Positions 11,859 to 24,208 of a DNA stretch of 64,000 nucleotides are shown here, piece by piece. The translations under genes were made by a program, and so were the position numbers. The notes beneath the pieces are model-generated. The model searched no databases, was not told where the DNA came from, and saw nothing but the letters and a program-made list of their open reading frames with translations. The number at the start of each line of letters is the position of its first letter. The stretch's first letter is position 1. The DNA lies in the NCBI RefSeq assembly GCF_963169125.1, contig NC_084795.1, forward strand, positions 96,529,411-96,593,410, read 5' to 3'. Source of the stretch: Humulus lupulus. Lineage: Eukaryota; Streptophyta; Magnoliopsida; Rosales; Cannabaceae.

Positions 11859-12389
11859 TAGGGGTGTTCATTGGATCACATACAATATTTTTAGACCTAT
11901 CCGATTTGATCAAATTATCCATTGGATGTTGGATTTTTAAAACCAATCCAATCCAATTAACTTGTCTCAACCGATCCGATCTAATCCAATTATCCATTCG
12001 ATTGGATTGGTTCTAGCCATTGGATGTGTCCCCTAACTTATGTATTTTATTGGATTGGGTCCATCTAATATTTTTGAGCCTTTATTTTGCTAAATTTATT
12101 CTAGTAATTCATAATATTATAAATAGATAGACTAATTTGTTCAAAATGATACAACACCATATAAATAGAACATAAATTATAAGCATAATCTTAAATAATT
12201 TTTTAAAAAAATATACAATTGGATCGATTCAGTTGTATTTGATTTTTACATATATCATCCAACAATCGATCCGAACCAATTTAGGTATTCAAAATCTGAT
12301 CCAATCATAATTTGATATCCAAATTTTAGCGATCAGTTGTAATTGAATCGGTCTGTTCTAATTGGATTGGGTAATTTTTGCACACCCCA
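11859..12389. repeat. MITE/hAT-like AT-rich repeat
   Basis: The block starts taggggtgttca and ends tgcacacccca, an imperfect terminal inverted repeat of about 11 bases. Its body is rich in variants of attggatt and gatccga on both strands. Short elements with TAGGGGTG-type ends are common plant hAT-derived MITEs. I could not find a clean 8-bp target duplication, so the ends are tentative. The flanks 11705-11858 and 12390-12657 hold no gene that I can see. Confidence 0.4.
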
Positions 12390-12662
12390 ACTCGAAGTTG
12401 TAGAAGACGACTAGAGCTATTTTTTTTTATTGTTGAGCTATTGATTCATTCTGGGCATAAATCTGGGTTAGTTTGAGTATGTTACTATATGTATAGATTT
12501 GGTTTGTGATTATTTGAATCTCGATTGTGTGAGTTTGTATGATATTTGGGCATAAATTTATGATATACTAGGTACAAATTTGGGTTACTTTGGATTTTAT
12601 TTGTTTGTATATAAGTTAATTTTTAAAATTTTAATTGATTATAAGTTTATTGTGTTGATGTG

Positions 12663-13246
12663 TGTTTATCCAAAAAATAGTTGTTGATGACGTGGCAAGA
12701 ATTTTCGACACGTGGCCGACACGTGGCAGAGATGCTGCTCGCCTATCGACCAGAGATACATCCATATACAGAGTTCAAGCTTTATATATGACCAGCCTGG
12801 TCGTATACTCCGTATATTTATGAATAAATCTGTACAATTGTAATGGTATTCGAGAATATCTCTTCATTATAACCCGAAGATCCATTTATTAAGAAAAGAT
12901 CTGATTAATTGACTAATGTAACCCTCTTTGAGCCTATAAATATACAAGAAATAGTTTAAGGGGGGATCTTTGGATCTTTTTCCGAATTGTATTGCTATTA
13001 TCCATCGTCTGTACTGTTTCTCCTTCTAAGGTCTGTGAAACTCAGGAACCCTAGTTCTTTGATCACACCTTTGAAGCTCAATATTAATAATAGTATCAAG
13101 TGGGCGTAGGTCATTACCAATCACTAGGACTGAACCACTATAATTATTTGTGTTCTTTACTTTCCATTAGATTGTTTTCGCAAGCGTCGTACTATTTTCC
13201 TGTCGTATATTTGACTCCGTATCGTTGACCAAAACAAGGGTCAACA
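12663..13246 (+). repeat. E2 5' LTR
   Basis: It begins TGTTTATCC and ends GGGTCAACA. A TATA box (tataaata) lies at 12935-12942. The U3 part holds an imperfect hairpin around tgaccagcctggtcg. The 3' copy is 23624-24208. Confidence 0.95.
12935..12942 (+). promoter_or_regulatory. TATA box in E2 LTR
   Basis: The sequence tataaata in the context gagcctataaata is conserved at the same LTR position in the 3' LTR (23896-23903) and in both E3 LTRs, which supports a promoter role for genomic RNA. Confidence 0.7.
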
Positions 13247-13249
13247 TTC

Positions 13250-13267
13250 TAGTGCTTTCATTGAGAG
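13250..13267 (+). other. E2 primer-binding site
   Basis: The sequence TAGTGCTTTCATTGAGAG starts three bases after the LTR end and differs from the E1 and E3 sites only at the second base. It is the minus-strand priming site for a tRNA that I cannot identify by eye. Confidence 0.7.
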
Positions 13268-13283
13268 CTTGACAAAGAATCTA

Positions 13284-15189
13284 ATGGAAAAATCTACCAA
13301 GAAGACCAGACAGGCTGCCGCTGCATTGTCCCAACCTCCTCCCCCAAATATGGCTGAAGACGAACCCCATTTGGAGTTTGATGAGGAGGAGTTGGATTCT
13401 AAGACCCTGAAGGCAACACTGGGGGTGTTGCAAGATGAGTTGGCCAATCTGAGGGCCAATAAAGAGAATGCTGCCGAGATAATGGCATCGTAGCAAAGGG
13501 AGATAGAGCGCCAGCGTCAGGAGCTGAGCGAGCGGCAGGCGGAGATTGACCGTCAATAGAGGGATGCCATGGCAGCCCTTGAAGCAGCCATCCAACTGAC
13601 TAGGAATTAGGCTACGCTAGCCTCCCAGCCAGATCACCCACCAAACGGGCCACCTCAAAGGGGTCCCAATCCCAATCCTCCGCTCCACCCGATAAGCCCT
13701 CAAAGGCCGGACCAGCCTCCTATGTCTCAGGATGATGTCCCACCTAGGGATCCTGAGCAGCAGCCTCCATCTCAGGCTGGTCGAGGCAATCCCCTACGCC
13801 CGAGGCAGAATAGGGCCGAGCAACAACCCTGCAGCCCTAGACGCCCAGGGGATGAAGAGCCGCATCCACTGAGCAGGGGCAACGTCCTTCTGCCATAGGA
13901 GGAACTCAGAGACAGGCTCTGCGGTCAAGGGCCCCCCACGACATAAAAATGCCCGGGGACCCACCGACCAATGCATGCCTCCCCTTAATGCTCAGGAAAT
14001 GCCAGCCCAAGGAGGCAACAAAGGGAATAGTCGGTCGCACCATAGCTAGCCACGGTTCAGAGATGGCCACGGCTACAATGAAGCCGACTCAGACAGAGGA
14101 AATGCTGGTCGGAGGAACGAAGAGATAGGTGGAGGCAGGAGCCCCCCACCTAGAGAAGACCGACCAGCAAGTCATAACACTGGGGGGCAGCCCAGGCAGA
14201 ATAACGTCTTTAGTCGGCTCAGAGCCAGTGAGCAACAACGAAGAGACGATGATTTGAGGGATGTACTCAACGACCGCCGAGAAAGGCACGATGAGTACAT
14301 TCCCCCGGCACCAGAGGCCCCACCAATCCCATAAGCTGTTCAGGCTCAAATTGATGCCCTAAACCAGGCTGTGTAGCAGCTGGTCTGGGGGTGAACATCA
14401 CACATTGAGTATGATCAGAGGAGAGGCACCCCTTTCGTATAGAGGATTGCTGTGGCAGAAACCCCCAGTAAGTTCAAGATGCCAACACTGCCAAATTTCG
14501 ACGAGTATGGAGACCCAATATCTCATGTCAACAAGTTTGAGATACAAATGGACATTCAGAAAGTCTTTGAAGATGGTCGCTGCAGGATCTTCCCAGCAAC
14601 ACTTTCTGATGCCGCCCAGGAGTGGTTCTTTAAGTTCCCTCCTGCGAGTATAGTATCCTGGGAGATGTTCTTGAAGGAGTTTTACGGACAATTCTATGCG
14701 GGTCGTGTGCACCCCACTAAGGCGAACCTACTGGTCGAGATACGCCAGAAAGAGGGGGAGCCCTTGAAGGAATACGTTCAGCGCTTCATGTGAGCTGCAG
14801 CTGGAGCCAAGACTGTGGGCGATGAAGGCAAGATGATGGCCCTAACTACTAGGGTTAGGCACCATTCTCCCCTCTGGAGTAGCCTTAGAAAGCATGGGGT
14901 TAAAAGTACCCAGGAGTTTTTAGATCGAGCTGATCGGTACATCAAGCTCGAGGACGCGATTGCCAATGAAGGGAAATCGCAAGCAAAAGACAAGGGGCCC
15001 AAGGAAGAGCCTGCCAAAGCTGCCAACGGGTTGAAGCCCAATGGCAACGGCAAAGGCAACGGGAATGACAATGGTAAGAATGGTGGAAAGCGGGCGAGCA
15101 ACGAACCCTCGACCTCCGAGAGTAAGCGCCCCAAAGGTAATCGGTATGAACCGAGATTCACCAACTACACTGCCCTTATTGAAAGCTGA
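13284..15189 (+). pseudogene. E2 gag, broken by stops
   Basis: This is the equivalent of the E3 gag. The ATG at 13284 starts a Lys-rich N-terminus, then an acidic heptad region (LGVLQDELANLRANKENAAE), a Pro/Arg/Gly-rich linker, and the core gag domain from about 14452 (NFDEYGDPISHVNKFEIQMD, then EWFFKFPPASIVSWEMF). A Lys/Asn/Gly-rich tail follows from about 15000. In-frame stops occur near 13491, 13556, 13607, 14791 and 15187; compared with E3, several correspond to CAG turned into TAG. The product cannot be made as one chain. Confidence 0.85.
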
Positions 15190-16220
15190 GCCGAGGTCTA
15201 CCAGGCGACTAGCTCAAGCATGCCCTACAAATGACCCGCACCTATAAGAAAAGAGATATCCAAGAGAGATTCAACAAAGTTCTATCGTTTTCATAATGAC
15301 TACGGGCACGACACTAATGAGTGCAACCAGCTGAAGGACAAAATTGAGTTCCTGATAAGATAGGGACATTTAAGAAGATATGTACGAGCCGTGGGAGGTT
15401 CTCAGCGAGAGGCTCAAGGTGGCAACGAGTCAGCGCCTGCACGCCAACGCTCGCCACCTTTACAGCCAGCTCCCGTGGTAGGTACCCTACTCACCATCTG
15501 CGGAGGCCCACATCTTGCAGGAGATAGTGGAAAAGCAAGGGAACGATATGCTCGAACCCTATGCCACGACCAGGACATCGAGATGATGAGTGTTGAGGAT
15601 CGAGCACCAAAAAAGGCTCGAACAGAGGAGGAATTGATCACCTTCTCTAATGACGATGCCCAGAACGTGCGATTCCCACACTCCGATCCGTTGGTCGTGG
15701 ACGTACAAATTGCAAACATGATGGTGAAAAGGGTGTTGGTCGATATAGGAAGTTTGGTCAACATCCTGTACAAGTCTTCGCTGGAAAAGATGAAGTTGTC
15801 CGTGAAAGACCTGGAGCTGTGAAACCAAACCATTTATGGTTTTTCCAGAGAAGGGCTTGCCCCAGTAGGGTCGATTAGACTCCCAGTCACAGTAGGCACT
15901 ACACCTGCTAATAGGATATTACTCACTACTTTTATAGTAGCTGATTGTCCTTCGGCGTACAACACTTTGATAGGGAGGCCAATTTTGGTCAATCTGTGAG
16001 CCGTCACCTCTTTATGGCACCTCGCTATGAAATTCCCAACGGACGCAGGGATAGGATGCATGTTGGGAAACTAGAGGGAAGCGAGGGAGTGCTACAATGC
16101 CTCAATCACCAAGGCAAAGAAGGGTGTATTGAGAAATTCCATCGGAAAGGAGTTGCAAATGGCAACTGATGTTCAGGCTCGCTCAGGTGATAATCTCACC
16201 AAATAGGGCGTTTCCCAAAG
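15190..16220 (+). pseudogene. E2 gag C-terminus (zinc knuckle) and protease, broken
   Basis: Past the stop at 15187 the frame holds the CxxH-type knuckle region (around 15282-15325, with TNECNQLKD), then the aspartic protease from about 15700. The active-site triplet reads DIG in VLVDIGSLVNILYKSS, where E3 has DTG, so the protease is probably dead even apart from the stops. Further stops occur at 15820-15822 and several later codons. The C-terminal protease part (DCPSAYN-like) can still be recognised near 15940-16040. Confidence 0.8.
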
Positions 16221-17705
16221 TGAGGATAGGGACTTAGATCCTCGCTTTGGGGATTTTGAAGAATAAGTGGGACCCATCGAGGACCTTGAAGAGGTCCAAC
16301 TAGATGAGGAAAATCCGACCAGAGTTGTGAAAGTCGGTAAAACTTAGAGACAACAACAAAACAAGCACTGGTGGAGTTCTTAAGGAGGAACCAGGATGTC
16401 TTCACCATGTCGCATAAAGACATGGTCAGGATAGATCCTGCAGTCATCAGCCATGTCCTAAACATCAACAAAAGCTTTCCACCAGTGCAACAAAAAAGAA
16501 GGCTCCTCGACAAAGATAGATCAAAGGCCTTGAAAGAGGAAGTCAAGAAGCTAAAGGAGAATGGGTTCATCAGGCTGGCATTTTATCCATCGTGGGTCTC
16601 TAATCCCATACTAGTGCCGAAGCCGAATGGCAAGTGGCGTACGTGCATGGATTTTACAGACCTAAATAAAGCTTGCCCCAAAGACTATTTCCCACTCCCG
16701 AGGATCGACCAGTTGGTCGATGCCACTGCAGGGCATGAGATCCTCTCATTCATGAATGTATACTCCGGGTATAATCAAATAAGTATGCATCCCTCTGATG
16801 AGGATCACACTAGCTTTCAAACTGATACAGGGCTCTACTGTTACAAGGTGATGCCCTTCGGTTTGAAAAATGCTGGTGCGACTTACCAGAGACTCGTCAA
16901 CCACATGTTCAAGGAGCTGATCGGCACAAACATGGAGGTTTACATCGATGACATGATGGTTAAGTCGAAGAAAGTAGAAGGGCATGTAAGGGATTTGCAG
17001 GAATGCTTCAACGTCCTGAATAAGTATCGGATGAAGTTAAATCCCCTTAAATGCTCATTCGGAGTAGGATCAGGGGAGTTCTTGGGATTTATAGTTAACT
17101 CGAGAGGAATTGAAGCTAATCCCAAGAAAATAAAAGCCCTGATCAAGATGAAGTCGCCAGTGAAGATCAAGGATGTCCAAAGCCTGACCGGGAGGATTGC
17201 TGCTCTTAGTAGATTCATTTCAAAATCGACAGACAAGTTCGTCCCATTTTTCAATCTACTAAGAGGCAATAAGAAATTTGAATGGACAGATGAGTGCGAA
17301 TAGGCCTTTTAAGAACTAAAAACGCATATGGTACAACCACCCATCCTGTCAAAGCCGGTCGATAAAGAGACTTTGTTCATCTACCTGGCAATCATGAATT
17401 ACACTGCTAGTGCTGTTACAGTAAGAGAAGAAGAAGGTGTGCAGAAGGCTGTCTATTATGTAAGCAAAAGGTTGATCGGAGCAGAGTTGAGGTATCCCCC
17501 CATCGAAAGGTTAGCCTATTGTTTAGTTTTGGCCTCTAGGAAGCTGCGGCCTTACTTCCAAGCTCATCCAATTTTGGTTTTGACCGACCAGCCTCTTCGA
17601 CAAGTTCTGCAAAAGCCAGAGGCTACAGGTAGATTGCTAAAGTGGGCAGTCGAACTCGGGCAGTTTGACATATCTTACTTGCCGCGAGCAACTATAAAAG
17701 GATAA
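16221..17705 (+). pseudogene. E2 reverse transcriptase and native RNase H
   Basis: The longest open piece, 16371-17303, carries nearly the whole [52 protein letters not shown] and the catalytic YIDDMM near 16940. A stop at about 17301 separates it from 17328-17705, which holds the native gypsy RNase H ([52 protein letters not shown]). Residues of the RT core are preserved, but the surrounding stops and a frameshift upstream near 16345 prevent a full product. Confidence 0.88.
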
Positions 17706-18237
17706 GCCTTGGATGACTTCATCGTCGAATTCACAGAGCTCGCGGGTGGCGAGCAGATGGAAGAACTCAGCGAGCCTGAGTATCAAATCCAAGCACCCTC
17801 GTGGAAATTGTCCACAGACGGTTCATCCAATGAATCCCACGCAGGAGCAGGAGTGATATTGATAACGCCGGAAGGGCATCGATTTCTCTGTGCAATTATA
17901 TTTGACTTCACTGCTTCTAACAATGAGGCCGAATATGAAGCATTACTTTATGGATTGCGGTTAGCAAAGCATATGAACATAAAAGTGCTTGACATCTATA
18001 GTGATTCTCAGCTGTGGTGATCAGGTCCTGGGAGAGTACCAAGCGCGAGGTTTGAAGATGGTCGCCTATCTGAACAAAACGAAGGATCTATTAGCCCAGT
18101 TCGACAGATACAGTCTCTAGCAGGTACCTCACGACCAGAATTCCAATGCAGACGCTTTGGAAAAATTGGCAAGTGCGAAGGATGCTGATACTCTGAACAT
18201 AGTTCCAGTCGAGCGACTATCAGTACCAAGCATCTAA
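17706..18237 (+). pseudogene. E2 second (Tat-type) RNase H, broken
   Basis: The TAA right after the native RNase H (about 17703) is followed by a linker and a second RNase H: TDGSSNESHAGAGVIL, NNEAEYEALLYGL and DIYSDSQL, which give three of the acidic residues. A frameshift follows at about 18015 (tcagctgtggtgatca, where E3 has an open frame). The rest (YLNKTKDLLAQF, then the ADAL region) continues in another frame to about 18237. Confidence 0.82.
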
Positions 18238-19498
18238 GCAGCAGAAACCACTCTGGTCATCCAGATGGCAGATACATGGATGGCACCATATGTAGAGTAT
18301 CTGTCAAACAGCGTGTTACCAGTGGACAGAAACAAGGCCAGGATCCTTCAGAGGAAGCTGCTAGATACATCCTGGTCGATGGAATCCTATACCGAAGGGG
18401 ATACTCCATGCCACTCCTCAGATGTATTACTAAGGAAAAAGCCAAAGAGTTGATGAAAGAGGTGCACAAAGGTTTTTGCGAGGACAAAGTATGTCAAAAA
18501 AGATCCTAAGGTAAGGCTATTTCTGGCCAACCATGAATAAAGACTCAATGGAGTTCGTGCGGAGATGTGACAAGTGTCAGAGATTTTCTAAAATCCCACG
18601 AGAAGCTCCCAACGAGTTAAAGAAAATGCAAAGTCCATGGCCCTTCGAAGTTTGAGGAATAGATCTAGTCGGATCTTTGTCTACAGGAAAAGGTGGTGTA
18701 AAGTATGCAATGGTTGCCGTCGACTACTTCACCAAATGGGCCGAGGCTGAGCCACTCGCAACCATAACGACCAAGAAAGTGCTTGACTTTGTAGTCAAGA
18801 ACATCATTTGTCGCTATGGATTACCAAGGAAGATAGTCTCGGACAACGACACCCATTTTGACAATAATCTATCCACGGACTTCTGCAAACGGCATGATAT
18901 TATCAAAAGCTTTTCTTCAGTCGCTCATCCCTAAGCGAATGGGAAAGTCGAAGTAGTTAACAAAACACTGAAGGATACCCTGAAGAAAAGACTTGAAGAA
19001 GCTGAGGGAGCATGGCCAGAGCAGTTGCCTGAAGTTCTTTGGTCGTACAGAACTTCCCACCGAACAGCAACAGGTCATACCCCGTTTTCCTTGGCGTACA
19101 GGTATGAAGCTATGTTGCCTATCGAGTTAGATCCACCCTCGCACCGCAGATTAACATACGACCAAGACTCTAATAACCAGCTATTGATGGAATCCTTGGA
19201 CTCAATCGATGCGAAGCGTGAACAAGCTCAGCTCCGAGTAGCTGCGTACTAGCAAAAGGTCGCCCGGTATTTCAACTCTAAAGTGCGAGAAAGAAAATTC
19301 AGTATTGGAGACCTTGTACTTCGAAGAATTTTTCTAAACACCTGCGACCAAGCTGCTGGAGTACTCGGGCCTAATTGGGAAGGGCCATACCAGATTGATG
19401 AGGTCCTTCACCCAGGCACTTATAAACTTGCACGCTTAAACGGAGATCTCGTTCCTCGCTATTGGAATGGAGAACACTTGCGCAATTATTACCAATAA
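18238..19498 (+). pseudogene. E2 integrase, broken
   Basis: This decayed copy of the E3 integrase has its N-terminal finger region damaged near 18480 (the GDHAGGQ stretch is partly lost). The core is recognisable at 18650-18990 (SLSTGKGGVKYAMVAVDYFT, KIVSDNDTHFDN, then ANGKVEVVN), with in-frame stops near 18656 and 18934. The C-terminal part (19025-19498) reads LPEVLWSYRTSHRTATGHTP and ends LNGDLVPRYWNGEHLRNYYQ before a TAA at 19496-19498. Confidence 0.85.
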
Positions 19499-20147
19499 AC
19501 AATTCCTTTTAAAGAACTGGCTTGCATTAATTTTACTTTTTACAAGTTTTGAAAAAGTGTTAGATCTTATTGATCACTCATACAGACATGTTTAGTCCAT
19601 TTATTACGAGAAATAAAAGGGATTGTGCGCAGCCAGTCATTTCTTGCCAACTATTGTATTTATTACAGGTATTTTCTCATTACGTGTGTTATTTTGCTGT
19701 ATTATAATTCTAATCATATTGCTACGAGCAGTAATGTTCGAGCAGGTTCTGGTCAAGGCAAGTGACTAAGGACCTAAAGCTCCTCGATCACTTGGGGGGC
19801 ATATAAGGTACAAGTAAGTGAAGCATATCGTCAAAAGGTATGTAAACACATGAGAAAAATAAGTGAAAGCATGCTAAGGCACTTAGAGTATTTTTCAAAA
19901 TGTTGTTATTTTGTTAAATCAAACCAAAGTGCTATGCTAAGTTCGGTCATGCGAACATATGTTATAATAATATGCAAATATATTATAATGTCAAAATGTA
20001 TCCTTTTACACCGCGAGCAGTCACTGCTCGGATGTAATTGTTCAAATAAAAGTAAAAGCTGCCCATGCAACAATAAAAAATATATTGTCTTTACATCATG
20101 AACCGTAGGTCGTGTAGTTAAAAAGATAACATATATATAGAAAAAGC
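19499..20147. other. E2 spacer between pol and antisense gene
   Basis: This AT-rich noncoding spacer is homologous to 36847-37386 in E3; both share gactgtgcgcagccagtcat and atcacttggggggcatataa. The second motif contains a purine-rich run (cttggggggc) resembling the real polypurine tract at 23611. The 3' ends of both convergent transcripts should lie here. Confidence 0.6.
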
Positions 20148-22757
20148 TTAAGGAGCTGGAGGATCTTGAGGAGGGCCTTGATCGATGACGTCTGCAGCCT
20201 CATTATCTGCCTCATCCATCCCAGTGGCCAGCGAGATCTCAGGGGAAGCAGGAATCCTCGCCCTTTCTTTCTCTGCTAGTCGAGCGGCATAGTGAGCAAG
20301 CTCGGCGTTTCTTGCATTCTCAGGAAGTTAATTGAAGTCGACACCCTGGTTGTGCTTCCAGAAATCATAGAAGCATCAGAGAGTGGCATTCTTAACCTTT
20401 CCAAGTTGCTGGCATTGGCTTTCTCGAGCTCCTCGATCCAGCCCTCCAGGGTAGTATTCTCCTGTCTACTCACAACCAGTTCCTCCTCGAGCTGTTTGGC
20501 CGCGTGGAAATTGAAGCGGTTAGACTCCTTGAACTGGTCCCTTTGATCAATGGCCTTGTCCAGAGACTTTTCCTTCTCCTTCAACTCCTCCGCCAGCTTA
20601 TTCTTTTCCTCGAGCACTACTGCAAGCTGTTTGGCATATTTTGCTTCGACAGCTTTAAGTTCATCAGCGTGCCTTTGCTCCAAAGATTTGGCCTCCTCGG
20701 ACATAGCACCCGAGTGGAGGCAGCCGACAGTAAGGGTCAGCATTGCCTGTGGTCAGAGCAGAAGTTAGGCTAACTGTAAAGCATAGAAGAGTTGTCTCTA
20801 TAGAAAAAGATGACTTACACTAGTAAACTCGTTGAAGGCACGGTTTAAGATCAGGTCGACATCCATCGCTTCGGTCATGATCATCGCCTCTCGGCAGTGG
20901 TCATGCTTTACAATCTTCACAACCCTGTCCTTGAACGATTTGAAGACGCGACCAGTTATATCACCCCCAGTCAAAGCACGACCGACCTGCTGAGTCTGGT
21001 CGATTAGGGCCGTTGGAGGTGGAGCCGATCTGGCTAGAGCAGGGGGAGTCTGCTGCTCGCGAGGAGAGGGTGGAGTTGCATTGGCTGAAGGCCCGTCCTC
21101 CAGGGGGCCTGCATTGGGAGCCTTCTTAGCTTGAGGCACTTTGCTGCTTTCCCCATGGTGCCTCTTGCTTGCCTTCTTTTTGCTTGGGGGAGCTGCGACA
21201 GCCTCGGGGGTGCTGTAAATGTCGAACACGTTCACGGAGTCCATGTCTGGAAAAGAAACAAAATGTCGAACAGTGAGATAGCATAAATGACTAAGTATAT
21301 AACATCGGGAAAAGAAATAAATAAAGATTGCAAAGTCAAATACCCGAGCTATTATTACCGGTCGCTATCCTATAGACTCTACTAGTCTTATACTCACTCT
21401 CTGACATGAAGAAGTCTGGACCTAAATTTGGAGCATATTTAAAATTGCTGTCCCCGTCGAATAGGTGACAAGGAATTGGCAAGTTATCTAAAAGCGAAAT
21501 AACTGTACCATTCTCATCTAAAGACTCGTCCAAGTGTTCGACAGGCTCGGTGGCCTTCTTTTTTCCCCTCCCCAAGGGGATAGAGGGCCTCTCTGTTGAG
21601 GTGTGCCAGCAGGTTCCCTGATCGTGACCCCGGTTGGTCTCCTTCGTGGAGGCGACGTTGGTGGTTGCTGCTCGAGTTCCTCCTCGGCTGTGGCACTCCC
21701 TGCAGTTGAATCCCTCATGTCCTGATGAGGAGCCAAGAGGCCTAAGATTTGCTTCTGTGACCAGATGTTTGACGCTTTTTTCTACGTCAGTCATGCTGGC
21801 CAAGAGGGCTGACCTCAACTCCATATATGGACTTGGGTCTGGTAGCAGCCATGGGCCTGGAAGGCATTAAAAGTTTAAGAGATGGTGGAGAAGAACACTA
21901 AATAAATATCAACAACCAGTTGTACAAAACGTTTTACCTCCTTGAGCGAAGGCCAGATTATTCATGATCATGTCAGTTGTGAGGAAGTACTCCTGGTAGT
22001 ACCTCCCCACATTTGATATATGGGTGGTGTCAGTCAGGAAGGTGCGCTCGATTTCCTGATGACAGAAGTGAAAAAACCCCGTGCCTTCTTGGTTGGGGTT
22101 AGACTTGAGGTCGAACAAGTAGTTGACCTCATGAGGAGTTGGCACGGGCCATTTCTTGTGGCTGTACAGGATATAGAGTGTAGCAAGCATTCTATATCCA
22201 TTTGGATTTATTTGAAAAGGGGCAACTCTGAAATAGTTGGCCACCCCTTGGAAAAATGAGTGAAGAGGGAAGGTAGCCCCTACCTCGATGTGGAACCTCG
22301 ACCAGGCGCTGAAGGCACCTCCGGGCAGGTTTGCTCGTTGGTCTTGGTTAGGTCGGACTAAGGTCACCCCCGTGAGACCATACTTCCTGATATAGTTGGC
22401 GATCATCCTGATCGTCACTCTGCTCTCAGGAACTAAATGCCACTCAACATTTGGCTGAATGGCATGTCGGGGTCGAGCGTGTCTTTGGATGTTGGGGTCA
22501 GGAATATTTTCAGCTCTACCACTGGTCGAGGGAGTTTCAGCTCGAGGAGCAGGCTGATGTGAAGGAGTGGGGGTTTACTTTTTCTGGGCTTTGGTTTTGG
22601 CACGAGCCATATTTTGAGCCAGGACATGTGAAGTGTTTGAAATAACACAAGAGAATGGAATGTCAGGTATAAGTGACGATGGTTTCTCCTCGTCCTCGAG
22701 CAGTTGAGCCAATAGGTCATCGTCGATAGGTCTTTCTCCTCCCCATGAATCTTGCAT
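20148..22757 (-). pseudogene. E2 antisense gene: putative gypsy-type transposon domain protein
   Basis: This minus-strand gene is convergent to pol. Predicted exons are 22762-21938, 21856-21344, 21246-20819 and 20746-20148, with a 5'-UTR exon ending at 23213 upstream. Donors read GTAAAA, GTATTT and GTAAGT; acceptors are CACAG, TTCCAG, TTCCAG and CACAG. The start MQDSWGGERPIDDDLLAQLL matches E3. The second exon has the conserved domain (ATFPLHSFFQGVANYFRVA, then PNGYRMLATLYILY), in the style of Pfam's 'putative gypsy type transposon' family. The last exon is a coiled coil. Breaks: a TAA at 22575-22577 and a frameshift near 20325. Its function is not known. Confidence 0.78.
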
Positions 22758-23382
22758 GTAAACTGTGAATAGAGAAAGGAGGAGATAAGACGCACAACCT
22801 GGGAGCTTATGTTGAAAGTTGGAATAACGTTGCTCGCGTCTACGAACAGCAGCATTCTAACAGAAACACTAAGTTCTATGCGAGCAGTTTGAAAAACAGA
22901 TCAGAAAGGAGAAATAAAAATATTTTGGAAAAAAGCTTTTTCGACTCTGAAGGGGCAGAAAAAACCCAATTTTTCAGCTAGCCTAAAAATCGAATTTTCA
23001 CTTCGATTTTACGCCTTAAACTTATGATCTTAACAATCAAACTGGCTCCTAACTCCTACAGAGCAAAACTAAACTACCCTATCAAGCATCAATCAGTATA
23101 CACTCAATCCTCATGCATTTCTACCCAAGAACACAAAAAATTTCAGAACTCAAAACAGGCGTATAGTAGTATGCATGGCATGTCAAAGGGCTTGAAAGTT
23201 GAAGAAATTTACCTAGATGAAGATCGAAGGTCCTGAAATGAAGCAACTTTGGGCGTGCGAACAAAGGATCTTTAGGGCAAAGCGACGGAAGATCTTCGAA
23301 ATTTTTGAGCTCTGAGATGGAGTTCTTGAGGGTTCTTGGCAAGAAAATGGCGAGTAAAAAGTTGAAAGGTAAATTTGGGGAT

Positions 23383-23390
23383 TATTTATA
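23383..23390 (-). promoter_or_regulatory. TATA box of E2 antisense gene
   Basis: The minus strand reads TATAAATA about 230 bases inside the 3' LTR. Downstream come a short leader, a donor GTAAAT after 23213, a roughly 450-base intron, and a CACAG acceptor just before the start codon at 22757. E3 has the same leader intron, and E5 and E6 have TATA boxes in the equivalent place. Confidence 0.6.
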
Positions 23391-23610
23391 ATGGCTGAGA
23401 TATGATGAAAAAGGGTAATCATGAGTTACCTTTTTCAAGGCATGGGGGAGTGTAATAGCCGTCAGACGGATTACTTGGAAACTGAAAAGGCGTGATTGGA
23501 CGTGATTAGGTCACAGTTTTTGAGAACGCACGAGGGACTCTGACAGATTTCGTGGGGCATATGAAAGGTTAGTTTCTGAAGTTTACTTATTGTTGGTCGC
23601 AATAAATAAA

Positions 23611-23623
23611 CTTGGGGGGCAAA
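23611..23623 (+). other. E2 polypurine tract
   Basis: The tract cttggggggcaaa lies directly before the 3' LTR start TGTTTATCC. This is the expected position of the plus-strand primer for reverse transcription. Confidence 0.85.
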
Positions 23624-24208
23624 TGTTTATCCAAAAAACAGCTGTTGATGATGTGGCAAGAATTTTCGACACGTGGCAAACATGTGGCAGAGATGCTGCT
23701 CGCCTATCGACCAGAGATCCTTCCATATACGGAGTTCAAGTTTTATATACGACCAGTCTGGTCGTATACTCCGTATATTTATGAATAAATCTGTACAATT
23801 GTAATGGTATCTGAGAATATCTATTCATTATAACCTGAAGATCCATTTATTAAGGAAAGATATGATTAATTGACTCATGTAACCCTCCTTGAGCCTATAA
23901 ATATACAAGAAATAGTTTAAGGGGGGATCTTTGGATCTTTTTACGAATTGTATTGCTATTATCCATCGTCTGTATTGTTTCTCCTTCTATGGTCTATGAA
24001 ACTCAGGAACCCTAGTTCTTTGATCACACATTTGAAGCTTAATATTAATAATAGTATCAAGTGGACGTAGGTCATTACCAATCACTGGGACCTAACCACT
24101 ATAATTCTTTGTGTTTTTTTACTTTCGATTAGATTGTTTTCTCAAGCGACGTACTATTTTCCTGTCGTATATTTGACTCCGTGTCGTTGACCAAAACGAG
24201 GGTCAAGA
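23624..24208 (+). repeat. E2 3' LTR
   Basis: This 585-bp copy is about 93 percent identical to 12663-13246 by hand count. It ends TCAAGA where the 5' copy has TCAACA. It carries a U3 hairpin with arms ATACGACCA and TGGTCGTAT around a 3-base loop (23747-23767), and a TATA box at 23896-23903. The target duplicate ATGTG follows at once. Confidence 0.95.

Larger units (their letters stand above)
12663..24208 (+). mobile_element. E2: complete but decayed Tat-lineage LTR retrotransposon
   Basis: E2 is bounded by two LTRs of 584 and 585 bp and by an exact 5-bp target duplication ATGTG (12658-12662 and 24209-24213). Internally it has a primer-binding site, gag-pol on the plus strand (13284-19498), a spacer, an antisense gene on the minus strand (20148-22757) and a polypurine tract (23611-23623). 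I count roughly 39 differences between the LTRs, about 7 percent, so it is considerably older than E3. Many stops and some frameshifts break gag-pol. Confidence 0.95.

Noticed and set aside
19780..19802. Purine-rich cttggggggcatat (also 37178-37195) as a second polypurine tract or LTR start
   Set aside because: It is not followed by an LTR copy; the real tract is at 23611-23623 (E2) and 40693-40705 (E3). It may be a relic of a central tract, but evidence is thin.
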